A stretch of 64,000 bases of DNA, from the NCBI RefSeq assembly GCF_030297555.1, contig NZ_AP028136.1, positions 1,054,001 to 1,118,000 of the forward strand, written 5' to 3'. This DNA is from Polynucleobacter sp. HIN5. Lineage in GTDB: Bacteria; Pseudomonadota; Gammaproteobacteria; Burkholderiales; Burkholderiaceae. A program made the position numbers and the translations under genes. Of the stretch, positions 47,020 to 57,042 are shown one piece after another; positions within the stretch are counted from its first letter, which is position 1, and every line of letters begins with the position of its first letter. Under the pieces are notes generated by a model. It made no database searches. It saw nothing but the letters and a program-made list of their open reading frames with translations, and was not told the origin of the DNA.

Positions 47020-48033
47020 TTATCGTGTTCTGCGCCATTCGGATAAAACGTAATCTCGAATAAATTCACTTTCTTTTCTTGCGCAAACAATACTTGTTTC
47101 ATTTACAGATGGATCCAACAAACACTGCAGTCGTAATACATCCCCATTTTGTTCATAATTTGGTAGCCAAGCCCCCCAAAAAAATCCAAGAGACTCTAAA
47201 TCAATTGTTGATTGGCTTGCCAAGGGATCACTCAATGGTATGTCAATATAAATCACTGGGTGATTTTCATTTCGAAGTACTTCCATAAAGCTCTCAATCC
47301 TTCTCAAAAAATCCCGGCCGATTTCCCTTACTTTGATAAATGACGGCTTTCCTTCTGGGGAGTGATGCATACTTAAGTTTGACAGTTCAGCAAATGTATT
47401 CAAGGTGCTTTGATTGATCAGTTTTCTTTGAATTCCTGTGTGCCTTAGTAAGTCCTCAAAAAAAGGTGCATGGTGTGGTGCAAGATGTACCAAAAAATTG
47501 CCCTTATCTTGAATATTGACATAGCATGGAATCAGGGAATGCCGTGCATCATCAACATTTTGCAATCCATCCATGTGGACAGACTTGGGTTGTCCGTTGA
47601 TTAATAATCCAGTTTCTGCCCCACCCAGGGCGATAATTTCTAATTGGCTATAGGGGTGATTGGTAACACAAGCTGCCCAAAAGCCCTGTAACCCAATGAA
47701 TTGGGCATGTTTTTTTCGCTCCTTTGCCAACATATCAGAGAGATGTTTTCCTCGATACTCGGGATCAACAAATAACTTTCCGGCCTCTGGAACTTGATCT
47801 AGGGGATGCTCATAACTAAGAGCGCAATGCCCAGCAACCGTACCTTGGGGAGAGATTGCAATGACCGAGTGCATCAGCTCAGATTGGATTAAATTTTTTA
47901 CCTCATCCACCAGATACATCTGGGGATTAGGATAACTATTACCGTAGCAACGTTTGAGTGCCTCAATAATAGCTTTTGCATCACTGGGTTCCGCAGGTCT
48001 GATTAAAAAATCATCGGTTGAATTTGAATTCAT
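47020..48033 (-). CDS. GNAT-type N-acetyltransferase
   Basis: 337 residues. The N-terminal half has the acetyl-CoA-binding pattern GHCALSYEHPLDQVPEAGKLFVDPEYRGKHLSDMLAKE, where PEYRGKHL is motif A. The C-terminal half may be a second, degenerate GNAT-like domain. Substrate unknown. Confidence 0.78.
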   Translation of the reverse strand: MNSNSTDDFLIRPAEPSDAKAIIEALKRCYGNSYPNPQMYLVDEVKNLIQSELMHSVIAISPQGTVAGHCALSYEHPLDQVPEAGKLFVDPEYRGKHLSDMLAKERKKHAQFIGLQGFWAACVTNHPYSQLEIIALGGAETGLLINGQPKSVHMDGLQNVDDARHSLIPCYVNIQDKGNFLVHLAPHHAPFFEDLLRHTGIQRKLINQSTLNTFAELSNLSMHHSPEGKPSFIKVREIGRDFLRRIESFMEVLRNENHPVIYIDIPLSDPLASQSTIDLESLGFFWGAWLPNYEQNGDVLRLQCLLDPSVNETSIVCARKESEFIRDYVLSEWRRTR

Positions 48034-48059
48034 TTAGATCTTTTATTCAATGAAATACT

Positions 48060-48434
48060 TTACTTGCTGCGGCATGGCCATTTTTGAGCCATCGCATCAA
48101 AAGTTAATGAAGCAAAAGCCTCACCTGCCCTATTTGGTTGATTAGCAATATAGTTGTTCACGACTCGAATGCGTTCTTTAATGTCGATATCTTTCGGTAC
48201 ACAAATTTTCTTGTCGTAATGAGCGTTATCCTCAACCCCTAAAATAATACCAATGCACAAGCCCTGATTAAAACTTACAGCCTGTTGGCCGTCTTTTAAC
48301 AATTGATTACAGATTGAATTTAATCTCACCGATGTTAGATTTGGAATTGGCATAGGCGAAGATTGAGAGTGTGCGCTTACAGGAAGAAAAAGTGAGGTCA
48401 GCAATAAAATAGAGAAGATTGTCTGTCGATGCAT
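48060..48434 (-). CDS. Rap1a/Tai-like secreted protein
   Basis: 124 residues: signal peptide to SAHSQ, then CNQLL, GLCIGIILGVEDN, KICVPKDIDIKERIRVVNNYI and a final KWPCRSK. This is the Rap1a/Tai pattern, paralogous in type to the island protein at 19354 although dissimilar in detail. No type VI effector is nearby. Confidence 0.72.
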   Translation of the reverse strand: MHRQTIFSILLLTSLFLPVSAHSQSSPMPIPNLTSVRLNSICNQLLKDGQQAVSFNQGLCIGIILGVEDNAHYDKKICVPKDIDIKERIRVVNNYIANQPNRAGEAFASLTFDAMAQKWPCRSK

Positions 48435-48491
48435 TACGCTAGATTAACAAAAATCCACTCAAAGATAAATCTGCTTCACCCCGTTAGTATT

Positions 48492-48624
48492 TAGAAACAC
48501 TTCGCACTGCCTTGAGGGCTCGCAGTACCCCGATGTCACTGTCTGTGACACCTCAAATGGGCATGACATTTGTTGGGGTCCGATGTCAGGCTCGTCGCGT
48601 ATGCAGGTACTTGTCGGGAAAACC
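48492..48624 (+). repeat. Intergenic repeat, copy D
   Basis: GCAGTACCCCGATGT onward aligns with GCAGTGCCCTGATTT of copy A, and the end GTCGGGAAAACC equals the end of copies B and C. The tRNA-derived head is not recognisable. It occupies the gap between the Rap1a-like and aldo/keto reductase genes. Confidence 0.7.
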
Positions 48625-48630
48625 AAAAAT

Positions 48631-48661
48631 TATCAAGCGTCCTTACTGGAGACGCTTGATA
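48631..48661 (-). terminator. Hairpin terminator for the aldo/keto reductase
   Basis: TATCAAGCGTC-loop-GACGCTTGATA, an 11-base stem; on the minus strand it is followed by ATTTTTGG. It lies 16 bases beyond the aldo/keto reductase stop. The stem core AAGCGTC also appears in the hairpin after repeat copy B. Confidence 0.75.
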
Positions 48662-48676
48662 TAAGTCAGCCGAATG

Positions 48677-49753
48677 CTATTTAGCGGTTGCAGCAGCTGC
48701 CCTTGCCCCTATTGCTCGCCGAATGGTTCCGTTATAGGCTTTGCCTGGATAGGCTGGCATCTCTTGTAGTTTGTCAAAGCCAGGAATGGTTTCCATAAAC
48801 TTGACCATACGAATACGCATATCCGGATCAGGCAACTTACCGCGCATGGCACGAATGTTCTCTGTCTGATGGGCAGGGTTACTAGTAGCCGGAATTGCAC
48901 ACGTAATTGCAGGATTAGAAATAACCCACTTTAAGAAAAATTCTGCCCAGTTCTTGCAATCAAACTCTTTAGCAAAGTCGGGCAATGGTCTGCCCTCAAC
49001 AATCTTAAATAAACGCGCCTTCTCAAATGGCATATTAACCAGAACTGCCGTTCCCTTATCGAGGGCAGCAGGAAGAATACGCTCTTCGGCTAGGCGCATC
49101 TGAATGGAATAATGCACTTGGACGAAATCCAGATCGTTGCGCTCAACTTGTGAAGCCAAAATATTGAAATATGGAATCTCATGATGGGTGACGCCAACAT
49201 ACCGAATCTTTCCTTCCCGCTTCCAGTTCTTAAGTACTGGAACAATTTGATCCACATTGACCAAACTATGAACTTGCATGAGATCAATCTTGTCTCGCCA
49301 GAGCCGTTGCTGGCTTTGTTCAAAACTTTTACGAGCATGGCTATCATCGGCCAGGAACTCACCGGTAGACCAAATCTTATTAGCAATAAACATTTGCTCA
49401 TTAATTCCCATGCAGGTCGCAAAGTCACCCACACTAATCTCACCGGTACCATAAAGTGGTGAGGTATCAAACACCCGGCCTCCGCCATCCCAGAAACGCT
49501 TAATCACCTCACGAATATTAGTACGCGGGGCACCCGGTAATAAATCAAACGTGAGATACGTTCCCAATCCAATTGCTGGCAGAATTTCACCGGTTTTGGG
49601 AATTTTTCGAGTAATTAAGCCCGAAGATGATTGTGCAAACGCACTACCTGTGGGCAATAACGAAGCTGGGAGTGCACTCGCCGCGGCGGTCAGCCCTATG
49701 GTCTTAAAAAAATCACGACGCTCAGGTTGGGTGGGTTGCGAAGATTGGGTCAT
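48677..49753 (-). CDS. Tat-exported aldo/keto reductase
   Basis: 358 residues from the ATG at 49753 (MTQSSQPTQPERRDFFKTI); RRDFFK then a hydrophobic run to SAFAQ is a Tat signal. The AKR barrel follows: LPAIGLGTYLTFDL, FDTSPLYGTGEISVGDF with the active-site Asp and Tyr, KIWSTG for the Lys and LMQVHSLVNVD for the His. An NADP-fold enzyme sent folded to the periplasm suggests cofactor loaded before export. Upstream of it on the same strand lies the exported FAA hydrolase. Confidence 0.87.
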   Translation of the reverse strand: MTQSSQPTQPERRDFFKTIGLTAAASALPASLLPTGSAFAQSSSGLITRKIPKTGEILPAIGLGTYLTFDLLPGAPRTNIREVIKRFWDGGGRVFDTSPLYGTGEISVGDFATCMGINEQMFIANKIWSTGEFLADDSHARKSFEQSQQRLWRDKIDLMQVHSLVNVDQIVPVLKNWKREGKIRYVGVTHHEIPYFNILASQVERNDLDFVQVHYSIQMRLAEERILPAALDKGTAVLVNMPFEKARLFKIVEGRPLPDFAKEFDCKNWAEFFLKWVISNPAITCAIPATSNPAHQTENIRAMRGKLPDPDMRIRMVKFMETIPGFDKLQEMPAYPGKAYNGTIRRAIGARAAAATAK

Positions 49754-49795
49754 AAAAGTCTCCGATGTGATCAAGCAATGGAATGAAAATCATCA

Positions 49796-50605
49796 TTAAA
49801 CAATCTTAATGACTAAATCAGGAAAACCGTCGAGCATACAACGCACAATATCGCCACGCACCACAGGACCCACGTTTTCTGGGGTTCCTGAATAAATGAT
49901 GTCACCAGGGAACAGTTCATTGGCTTCGGATAACTTCACAATTTGCTCTGCAACTGACCAAATCATCTGGTTTAAGTTTGCCTTTTGACGAACTTCACCA
50001 TTAACCGATAAAGCAATGGATCCGCTCTTTTGATGCCCAATTTTGCTGACTGGAAAAATGGGGCCAATGGGTGCCGAATGATCAAACGATTTACCGATTT
50101 CCCAGGGTTTCTTTTGATCCCCCATGAATCGCTGCAAATCACGCCGCGTCATATCTAAACCAAGGGCATATCCATACACATGGTCTAAGGCTTTATCAAT
50201 GGTAATGTTTTTGCCACCGGTTTTTAGGGCAGCTACTAACTCCACCTCGTAGTGATAATTCTTAGTTAGGGTTGGATACGGGTGATCCACAATTTTATTG
50301 GGGGCAACAAATTGAATCGCATCCGTGGGCTTTTGAAAAAAGAATGGCGGTTCGCGTGTCGGGTCAGAGCCCATCTCCCGAGCATGCGCTGCATAATTTC
50401 GTCCAATGCAATAAATACGCCGAACGGGAAATTGCTCACTACTATTCGCTATCGGAATATACGTTGGCTCTACTTGAAACGGCGTTTTTGGCTTTGCTGC
50501 TTCTACCGAAGATGTGGCCCCTAGGGTCACGATGGAGGCAGCCCCCAGTCCAAGCTTCATCCATTGTCGACGATTTTCGTAAGAGGTCTCTTTTTTAGTT
50601 GTCAT
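49796..50605 (-). CDS. Tat-exported fumarylacetoacetate hydrolase family protein
   Basis: 269 residues. N-terminus NRRQWMKLGLGAASIV is a Tat signal, followed by an FAH domain: IYCIGRNYAAHAREM, PFFFQKPTDAIQFV, YEVELVAALKTGG with metal-binding Glu, GYALGLDMTRRDLQ with Asp, and PGDIIYSGTPENVGPV. Normal FAH-family hydrolases are cytoplasmic; export is unusual. 42 bases upstream of the aldo/keto reductase start, so co-transcribed. Confidence 0.86.
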   Translation of the reverse strand: MTTKKETSYENRRQWMKLGLGAASIVTLGATSSVEAAKPKTPFQVEPTYIPIANSSEQFPVRRIYCIGRNYAAHAREMGSDPTREPPFFFQKPTDAIQFVAPNKIVDHPYPTLTKNYHYEVELVAALKTGGKNITIDKALDHVYGYALGLDMTRRDLQRFMGDQKKPWEIGKSFDHSAPIGPIFPVSKIGHQKSGSIALSVNGEVRQKANLNQMIWSVAEQIVKLSEANELFPGDIIYSGTPENVGPVVRGDIVRCMLDGFPDLVIKIV

Positions 50606-50804
50606 TGTTCATCCTTGGTTGATTGATCGAATACAACCATTGTGCGCCTCATCCTTTTGAATTTCAATGGACTGCTATTCCTGAATTTCCCTAATGGTGA
50701 ACATCAATACCTGGGATTTGTATTAATGTTCCTAGTTTTGTTCTTACTGAAGTGCTTATCAGTAAACTATTGCTTTCAGTGTATTGATTTATAAAGGGAT
50801 GGGC

Positions 50805-52472
50805 ATGAGTCATTCGTCAACCTTAATGCATGGTGGCCAGATCTTAGCCAATGCCCTGGTCCGTCAAGGTGTTGAATTCGCTTTTGGTGTTCCTGGCGAA
50901 AGCTTTTTGCCTCTTCTGGACGGCCTGGTTGATCACGATTCCAAATTACGCTTTATTACCTGCCGCCAAGAAGGTGGTGCCAGCTATATGGCCGAAGCCT
51001 ATGCCAAACTGACTGGAAAGCCAGGTGTTTTGATGGTTACACGTGGCCCTGGTGCTGCAAATGCCTTGATCGGAGTGCATACAGCTTATCAAGATTCAAC
51101 TCCCATGGTATTACTGATCGGACAAGTGGGTACGGACATGGTAGGTCGGGAAGCCTTTCAAGAAATGGACTACCGCAAGGTGTACTCTGAGTGTGCCAAG
51201 TGGGTGGGCAGCATTGATCGTGCGGATCGTATCGATGAATATATCTCCCATGCATTTCATCTTGCTCAATCCGGACGCAAGGGTCCCGTGGTGTTGGCTC
51301 TACCAGAGGATGTTTTGTTTGCCCAAGCCCATGAACACCCTACCCCTAAAGCCCAAATCATTAGTCCCGGATTAGACCAAGCCTTATTTAGCGAAGCCAT
51401 GCAGGCTCTAGCCAAGGCCAAACGAAGCATGATCCTTGCGGGCGGCGGCTCATGGACCAAAGATGCGTGCGATGCATTAAAACATTGGGCAAATCGGGAA
51501 GGCATACCCGTAGCTACGAGTTTTCGTTCTCAAGATCTGATTGATAATCACGATCCTTGCTTTGCAGGAGATCTTGGTATTGCTGCTAATCCAGCCTTAA
51601 TAAAACGAGTCCAAGAGGCGGATGTTCTACTTGTTATTGGTGAGCGTTTAGGCGAAATGACCACTGGCGGCTACACTATTCTTAGCGTTCCAAAACCGGC
51701 ATTAACACTCATTCATGTTTTACCTAGTCCCGACGAACTGGGTCGGGTTTATGCGGCCGACTACGCCCTAGCATGTTCGCCAGAGACGTTTTGTTTAGCA
51801 TTAACAAACGTAACCATGGGTAAGCAGCATAAGCCCGAGCGCATGCATGCAGCGCACAAGGACTACCTTGCTTTTAGTCAACCCAACTCCATTCCAGGGG
51901 GTGTCCAACTATCTGAGATCGTTGCTAACTTAGCAAATGAATTACCCCGTAACGCGATACTTACGAATGGAGCGGGTAATTTTGCCGCCTGGCTCCATCG
52001 CTTTTACCCCTATGGTGGTTTTAAAACACAATTAGCTCCAGCCAATGGATCCATGGGCTATGGCTTGCCAGCTGCAATTACAGCAAAATTGGTCGATCCT
52101 CAGCGGGTGGTCGTGGCTTTTTGTGGTGACGGCGACTTCATGATGAATTGCCAAGAGCTGGCAACAGCGCTTCGCTATCAAGCCCAACCGATTGTCTTAA
52201 TTATCAACAATGGGATGTACGGCACCATTCGAATGCACCAAGAACGAGAGTTTAAGAGTCGAGTGTCCGGCACTGAATTAACAAATCCTGACTTTGTGCG
52301 TTTTGCGGAGAGTTTTTCAATGCCCGGTTATCGGGTTGAACGAACTGAGCAGTTTGCCTCTGTACTACAGGCAGCCCTCAAAAGTTCGAGGGGTGCCATT
52401 ATTGAAATCGTCATAGACCCAGAAGCAATTAGTCCGAGTAAGCGCCTTTCTGAACTCGGGCGCCCCTCTTAA
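50805..52472 (+). CDS. Thiamine-diphosphate enzyme (acetolactate synthase-like)
   Basis: 555 residues from the ATG at 50805, chosen for its AAAGGG site; an in-frame ATG 21 bases upstream lacks one. Three domains: [19 protein letters not shown], with the catalytic-type Glu in [15 protein letters not shown]; a middle domain; and the ThDP site [36 protein letters not shown]. Similar to oxalyl-CoA decarboxylase and acetolactate synthase-like decarboxylases; exact reaction unknown. It may depend on the thiamine made by the 6-12 kb block. Confidence 0.87.
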   Translation: MSHSSTLMHGGQILANALVRQGVEFAFGVPGESFLPLLDGLVDHDSKLRFITCRQEGGASYMAEAYAKLTGKPGVLMVTRGPGAANALIGVHTAYQDSTPMVLLIGQVGTDMVGREAFQEMDYRKVYSECAKWVGSIDRADRIDEYISHAFHLAQSGRKGPVVLALPEDVLFAQAHEHPTPKAQIISPGLDQALFSEAMQALAKAKRSMILAGGGSWTKDACDALKHWANREGIPVATSFRSQDLIDNHDPCFAGDLGIAANPALIKRVQEADVLLVIGERLGEMTTGGYTILSVPKPALTLIHVLPSPDELGRVYAADYALACSPETFCLALTNVTMGKQHKPERMHAAHKDYLAFSQPNSIPGGVQLSEIVANLANELPRNAILTNGAGNFAAWLHRFYPYGGFKTQLAPANGSMGYGLPAAITAKLVDPQRVVVAFCGDGDFMMNCQELATALRYQAQPIVLIINNGMYGTIRMHQEREFKSRVSGTELTNPDFVRFAESFSMPGYRVERTEQFASVLQAALKSSRGAIIEIVIDPEAISPSKRLSELGRPS

Positions 52473-53506
52473 TCGACTTTTGCTCCAGACTCTTTAACTA
52501 CTCGGGTCCACTTTGCAATCTCACTCTTAATGAAATTAGCAAATTGCTCAGGGGTGTTGCCGACGGGTTCAGCACCCATGGCCGCGTATTTCTCACGTAC
52601 TGCTGGGCTGTTTATCGCGCGCACCGCCTCGGTGTTGATCAATCGTACTAAATCGGGGGGCGTATTCGCAGGCACCAAAATTCCAAACCATGAAGTAGCC
52701 TCATAACCTGGAAGGTTGGCAGCTTCAGCCACGGTGGGTAAATCGGGTAATGCTGGCGAGCGTTTGGCACTTGTCACAGCCAAAGCCTTTAAGCGTCCGG
52801 CTTTGATGAAATTAATAGCCGACGGAATGTTATCGAACATGATATCCACATTACCTGCAATCAAATCAGCAACTGCTGGGGGACTACCCCGATACGGTAA
52901 ATGAACCATATAGGTTTTGGTCATTGACTTAAATAGTTCCCCAGCCATATGAATCGAGGTCCCATTTCCGCTGGATGCCATATTCACCTTACCGGGATTG
53001 GCACGCGCGTAACGAATCAAATCATTCACACTATTTATATTATTACGCTTGGCCCAATCTGGATTGACCACCAAGACGTTCCCAAACTCTGCCACCAATG
53101 TAACCGGTGCAAAATCTTTAATCGGATCAAATGGTAGCTTGCCGCCACCTTGAGTGTACAAGGGCTGGTTAATTCCGTGGGTACCCACCGAGCCCATCAA
53201 CCAGGTGTAGCCATCAGCCGGAGCTTTGGCAACCAGTTCAGCGCCAATATTTGCTCCAGCCCCTGGTTTATTGTCAATCACAATATTCCATTTAACTAAA
53301 ACCCCTAACTCTGCAGCCAAAGGTCGAGCAATATTATCCGTTGCACCGCCGGGGGGGAATGGGATCACATAACGAATCGGTTTATTTGGAAACTGACTTT
53401 GTGCATGAACACCGCCGAGACCAAAGCTTGCAAGAAAAATAAATGGCAAGACTAATCGTAATAATTGGCTAGGCGAACGAAAATTAGTAAATGTTGCCTT
53501 TTGCAT
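52469..53506 (-). CDS. Bug/TctC-type periplasmic solute-binding protein
   Basis: 345 residues. Signal peptide around [19 protein letters not shown], then the Bug blocks [54 protein letters not shown] and [17 protein letters not shown]. Overlaps the ThDP enzyme gene tail to tail by four bases. Orphan receptor without TctAB; it likely serves the surrounding catabolic cluster. Confidence 0.9.
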   Translation of the reverse strand: MQKATFTNFRSPSQLLRLVLPFIFLASFGLGGVHAQSQFPNKPIRYVIPFPPGGATDNIARPLAAELGVLVKWNIVIDNKPGAGANIGAELVAKAPADGYTWLMGSVGTHGINQPLYTQGGGKLPFDPIKDFAPVTLVAEFGNVLVVNPDWAKRNNINSVNDLIRYARANPGKVNMASSGNGTSIHMAGELFKSMTKTYMVHLPYRGSPPAVADLIAGNVDIMFDNIPSAINFIKAGRLKALAVTSAKRSPALPDLPTVAEAANLPGYEATSWFGILVPANTPPDLVRLINTEAVRAINSPAVREKYAAMGAEPVGNTPEQFANFIKSEIAKWTRVVKESGAKVD

Positions 53507-53725
53507 AGTATTCCCCTTTTAAAAACCTCGTTATCAATCAACGCATTATTTTTAGAGTCAATGGCTCAAACCGCCCACATTAGCTTTAATGCCCATATTA
53601 AAGACAAGCATCAAAATAATGATCAGGATAAATCCTAATAGCCTCCAATAAAACAGCTAAATTCATGGTTTAGCTCAGCATAATTACCTACAATGACTGT
53701 TTAAGTAGGCTAATTAGCAACAATC

Positions 53726-54562
53726 ATGACAAACCCAGCGATTATCTCTGTGGCTATTACCGGCTCAGTCCCCAGAAAGAAAGATTGTGCCGGCCTGCCA
53801 GTGACGGTTAGCGAACAGATTGAGGAAACGCATAAGGCGTATGACGCTGGGGCTAGTTTGGTTCATATCCATGTTCGCAATCCAGATGAAAGCCCTGGAT
53901 CGAATCCCGATCAATTTTTTGCAGTGCAGGAAGGAATTCGTAAATACTGCCCCCAAATGATTGTTCAGTTTTCAACTGGCGGTCGGGGCCGCAATCAGCA
54001 AGAGCGTGGCGCCATGCTTACTCACAGACCTGATATGGCTTCTTTGGCGACCGGTTCAGTCAATTTTCCAACCGCGATCTATGAAAATCCCCCCGATTTC
54101 ATTGAACACCTAGCAACTGAAATGCTCAAATACGATGTGAAGCCAGAAATTGAGATATTTGACTTGGCAATGCTCTATAACGCTGCCAATTTAGTTACGA
54201 AAGGCCTCATCCGAGCGCCGGCCCATGTGCAATTTGTGATGGGCATCCCCAATGCCATGCCTGCTAAGCGTAGTATCCTAGAGTTTTTAATCAAAGAACT
54301 TCATGAGGTATTGCCACAAGCGACTTGGACAGCTGCTGGGATCGCCAAGCATCAACTTGTTCTCAATGAGTGGGCCTTAGAACTTGGGGGTCACGTACGA
54401 ACTGGCCTTGAAGATAATATTCGCTTTGATAAAGACCAAATTGCTAAAGATAATGCGCAATTAGTTGCTCGGGTAGCCAAACTATGTAGCGAATACAACC
54501 GGCCAGTTGCTACAGCGAAAGAAGCCAGAGAAATATTGGGGTTGCGCCAAGTTAAAGAATGA
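53726..54562 (+). CDS. BKACE family beta-keto acid cleavage enzyme (DUF849)
   Basis: 278 residues. The zinc-binding HxH is visible in AGASLVHIHVRNPDESPGSNPDQF, with QFSTGGRG and ASLATGSVNFPTAIYENPP further on, and VMGIPNAMPAKRSILEF near the C-terminus. BKACE enzymes condense a beta-keto acid with acetyl-CoA to acetoacetate and a CoA thioester. The side-chain-specific residues cannot be assigned by eye. It ends on the base before the convergent FAA hydrolase gene. Confidence 0.88.
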   Translation: MTNPAIISVAITGSVPRKKDCAGLPVTVSEQIEETHKAYDAGASLVHIHVRNPDESPGSNPDQFFAVQEGIRKYCPQMIVQFSTGGRGRNQQERGAMLTHRPDMASLATGSVNFPTAIYENPPDFIEHLATEMLKYDVKPEIEIFDLAMLYNAANLVTKGLIRAPAHVQFVMGIPNAMPAKRSILEFLIKELHEVLPQATWTAAGIAKHQLVLNEWALELGGHVRTGLEDNIRFDKDQIAKDNAQLVARVAKLCSEYNRPVATAKEAREILGLRQVKE

Positions 54563-55438
54563 TCACAACCCCTGATCTGTGATCGAGTTTTGTAAAACCC
54601 CTATCCCCTCAATCTCGATTTCACAAACATCACCCGGCTTCATAAAAACCGGTGGCGTTCTGGCATAACCAACTCCAGCAGGGGTTCCTGTAATCACCAC
54701 ATCCCCAGGCTCCAAGGTCATGCACTCCGTAATTAGTTGAATCGTCTCGGCAACACCCCATAAAAAATCTTTAGTATTGGCATTTTGCATAAGATTACCG
54801 TTTAAGCGCGACTGAATCTGCAAACCATGTGCGCCGCTAGGTAACTCATCTGGGGTCACAAGCCATGGACCAAAAGCCCCTGTTTGATCAAAGTTCTTCC
54901 CAATCGTCCATTGACTCGTTTTTCGCTGGTAGTCTCTGAGACTACCGTCATTGAAAATACTATAGCCAGCGACACAATCAAGAGCGTTTTCCTTGGTTAA
55001 ATTACGCGCTTTCTTTCCTACAATAAAAACGAGCTCCGCTTCATAGTCTAATTTGTCAGAAACGCTAGGCCGAATGATTGGCGCTAAATGTGCGGTTAGT
55101 GAGGATGGGCCGCGCATAAAAAAACTGGGGTACTCAGGCCGAGCATTACCACCCTCTTTAGCATGATCGGCGTAATTAAGCCCCATACAAACAATTTTTC
55201 CAGGCTGATCAATTAAAACATCGAACTTAATTTCAGAAAGCTTCTTATTGATTACATTAGGATTGGATAAAGCTTGCTTGGCCTTTGAAAAAGTGGGGTC
55301 GATTTCAATGAACTCCCTCAACTTACTTGGAATGCTTGGGTCTGTGGCGCATAAATCAATAAATTCTTGTGATGATTTATCACGTAATAAGCCAATTTTG
55401 GGTTGCATGCTCTGGTTACGGTAACTAAATAGTCTCAT
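54563..55438 (-). CDS. Fumarylacetoacetate hydrolase family protein (cytoplasmic)
   Basis: 291 residues, with an N-terminal domain (MRLFSYRNQSMQPKIGLL) and FAH barrel: KIVCMGLNYADHAKEGG, PSFFMRGPSSLTAH, DYEAELVFIVGKKARN with metal-binding Glu residues, GYSIFNDGSLRDYQRK, and PGDVVITGTPAGVGYARTPP. It has no export signal, unlike the copy at 49796. The family splits C-C bonds in diketo acids or decarboxylates oxaloacetate-like acids. Confidence 0.88.
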   Translation of the reverse strand: MRLFSYRNQSMQPKIGLLRDKSSQEFIDLCATDPSIPSKLREFIEIDPTFSKAKQALSNPNVINKKLSEIKFDVLIDQPGKIVCMGLNYADHAKEGGNARPEYPSFFMRGPSSLTAHLAPIIRPSVSDKLDYEAELVFIVGKKARNLTKENALDCVAGYSIFNDGSLRDYQRKTSQWTIGKNFDQTGAFGPWLVTPDELPSGAHGLQIQSRLNGNLMQNANTKDFLWGVAETIQLITECMTLEPGDVVITGTPAGVGYARTPPVFMKPGDVCEIEIEGIGVLQNSITDQGL

Positions 55439-55772
55439 ATTGACACTCTAAATTATTTTTTTAGCCAGGCAAATTAAATACTTGGATACTAATTAACCAC
55501 CAATACGATTTTGAATATTAAAAAGTGTACGACCTAAAACATCATTAACACTCAATACCAGATACATACTTTACAGGTTTTGTCACCAGTGGTCGCCGTA
55601 CGCCACAGAATGAACTTATTGTGGATATATCAACCATGTGACCGATATACACACGCTTTGTTCTACGCAACTGGGCGTTTTTTATCTAATTCCTTAGATT
55701 TTGTACGGATACTTTTGCTCATACTGTGGCACAACTGAAATTCGGTCATCATTCCCTAAAATAGATGAACCT
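55439..55772. other. 334-base intergenic region before the antiporter gene
   Basis: Between two divergent genes. AT-rich near the FAA gene, then mixed sequence with an acgc-gcgt pairing followed by TTTTTTAT around 55667-55687 that may be a weak terminator. I see no reading frame with gene-like features, no tRNA and no known riboswitch. A structured leader for the antiporter cannot be excluded. Confidence 0.4.
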
Positions 55773-57041
55773 ATGAGCAACCCAACTACCATTCAACTCA
55801 TTGCCACTTCGCTATTTGGTATTGCGGTATTGCATACCTTTTTAGCTTTTTATTTTGAGCGGCTAGCCCATCGTTCACGGCACCACGCTGGTTTGTTTCA
55901 TCTCTTAGGTGAAGTTGAAGCTGTATTTGGCTTTTGGGCGATGGTCCTCGTTATTTTCATGGCTTTTATTCATGGTAGTGCTAAGCCGGCCATCACTTAC
56001 CTAGAATCTCGCAACTATACCGAGCCATTGTTTGTCTTTGCCATTATGGTGATTGCAGCTAGTAAACCGATTTTGTACGTTGCCAAAACCATTGTTCTTG
56101 CAATTTCAAAACTGCTTGAAAAGTCGCTCAAGTTACCGGCAGCTAATGCCAACTATTTTGTGACCCTGAGCGCCGTCCCCATTTTAGGCTCGTTTATTAC
56201 AGAGCCAGCTGCGATGACCTTGGCAGCCTTTTTGCTTCGTGACACCATCTTCTCGAAAACCAATTCAACGAAATTGATGTACCTCACGATTGGGGTCTTA
56301 TTTGTCAACATTTCAATTGGTGGGGCTTTAACAAGTTTTGCTGCCCCTCCCATTTTGATGGTTACTTCTGCTTGGAATTGGGATACGGCGTATGTATTTC
56401 AGACTTTTGGAATCAAAGCAACCATTGCGGTTTTAGTCAATGCCCTATTAATTACACTGGTTGTTCATAAGGACCTACCAAAGGCCGCATCAGCCCATCA
56501 GGACGATCGTATGCCCCTATGGGTTGTCCTCACTCACTTACTATTTCTGTTAGCAGTGGTTGTTTTTGCCCACCATCCGGTAGTCTTCATGGGCTTTTTG
56601 CTCTTTTTCTTGGGCTATACCCACGCTTACAGTACCTATCAATCCCGACTGATTCTCAAAGAAGCACTCATGGTGGCATTTTTCTTAGCTGGTCTTGTGG
56701 TACTTGGCGGACTCCAACAATGGTGGCTACAACCATTACTAAGTGGCATGAGTAATATGGCAGTGTTTTATGGAGCGACTGCTCTTACTGCAATTACTGA
56801 TAATGCTGCTTTGACGTATTTGGGATCTTTGGTGGAGGGAACAACCGAAGAGTTTCGTTATGCTTTGGTGGCCGGTGCGCTTGCAGGTGGCGGCTTAACC
56901 GTAATCGCAAATGCCCCGAATCCTGCGGGTTTAGCCATCCTTAAAGATTACTTTCCACAAAAAGCAGTGTCAGCACTCAAATTGCTGTTGGCTGCCCTTC
57001 CACCAACTACCATCGCGATACTTGCTTTTCAAGTTCTTTAA
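55773..57041 (+). CDS. Putative Na+/H+ antiporter (NhaD-like ion transporter)
   Basis: 422 residues from the ATG at 55773; the open frame begins 24 codons earlier but those residues are not conserved-looking. About 11 hydrophobic helices. Blocks such as SAVPILGSFITEPAAMTLAAFLLRD and TALTAITDNAALTYLGSLV, followed by AGGGLTVIANAPNPAG, have the TEPAA and NAPNPAG signatures of this antiporter family of the ion-transporter superfamily. Ion identity is not proven. Confidence 0.82.
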   Translation: MSNPTTIQLIATSLFGIAVLHTFLAFYFERLAHRSRHHAGLFHLLGEVEAVFGFWAMVLVIFMAFIHGSAKPAITYLESRNYTEPLFVFAIMVIAASKPILYVAKTIVLAISKLLEKSLKLPAANANYFVTLSAVPILGSFITEPAAMTLAAFLLRDTIFSKTNSTKLMYLTIGVLFVNISIGGALTSFAAPPILMVTSAWNWDTAYVFQTFGIKATIAVLVNALLITLVVHKDLPKAASAHQDDRMPLWVVLTHLLFLLAVVVFAHHPVVFMGFLLFFLGYTHAYSTYQSRLILKEALMVAFFLAGLVVLGGLQQWWLQPLLSGMSNMAVFYGATALTAITDNAALTYLGSLVEGTTEEFRYALVAGALAGGGLTVIANAPNPAGLAILKDYFPQKAVSALKLLLAALPPTTIAILAFQVL

Positions 57042-57042
57042 G

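Noticed and set aside
55701..55772. 24-codon extension of the antiporter
   Set aside because: Not hydrophobic or family-like; the ATG at 55773 begins the conserved part.
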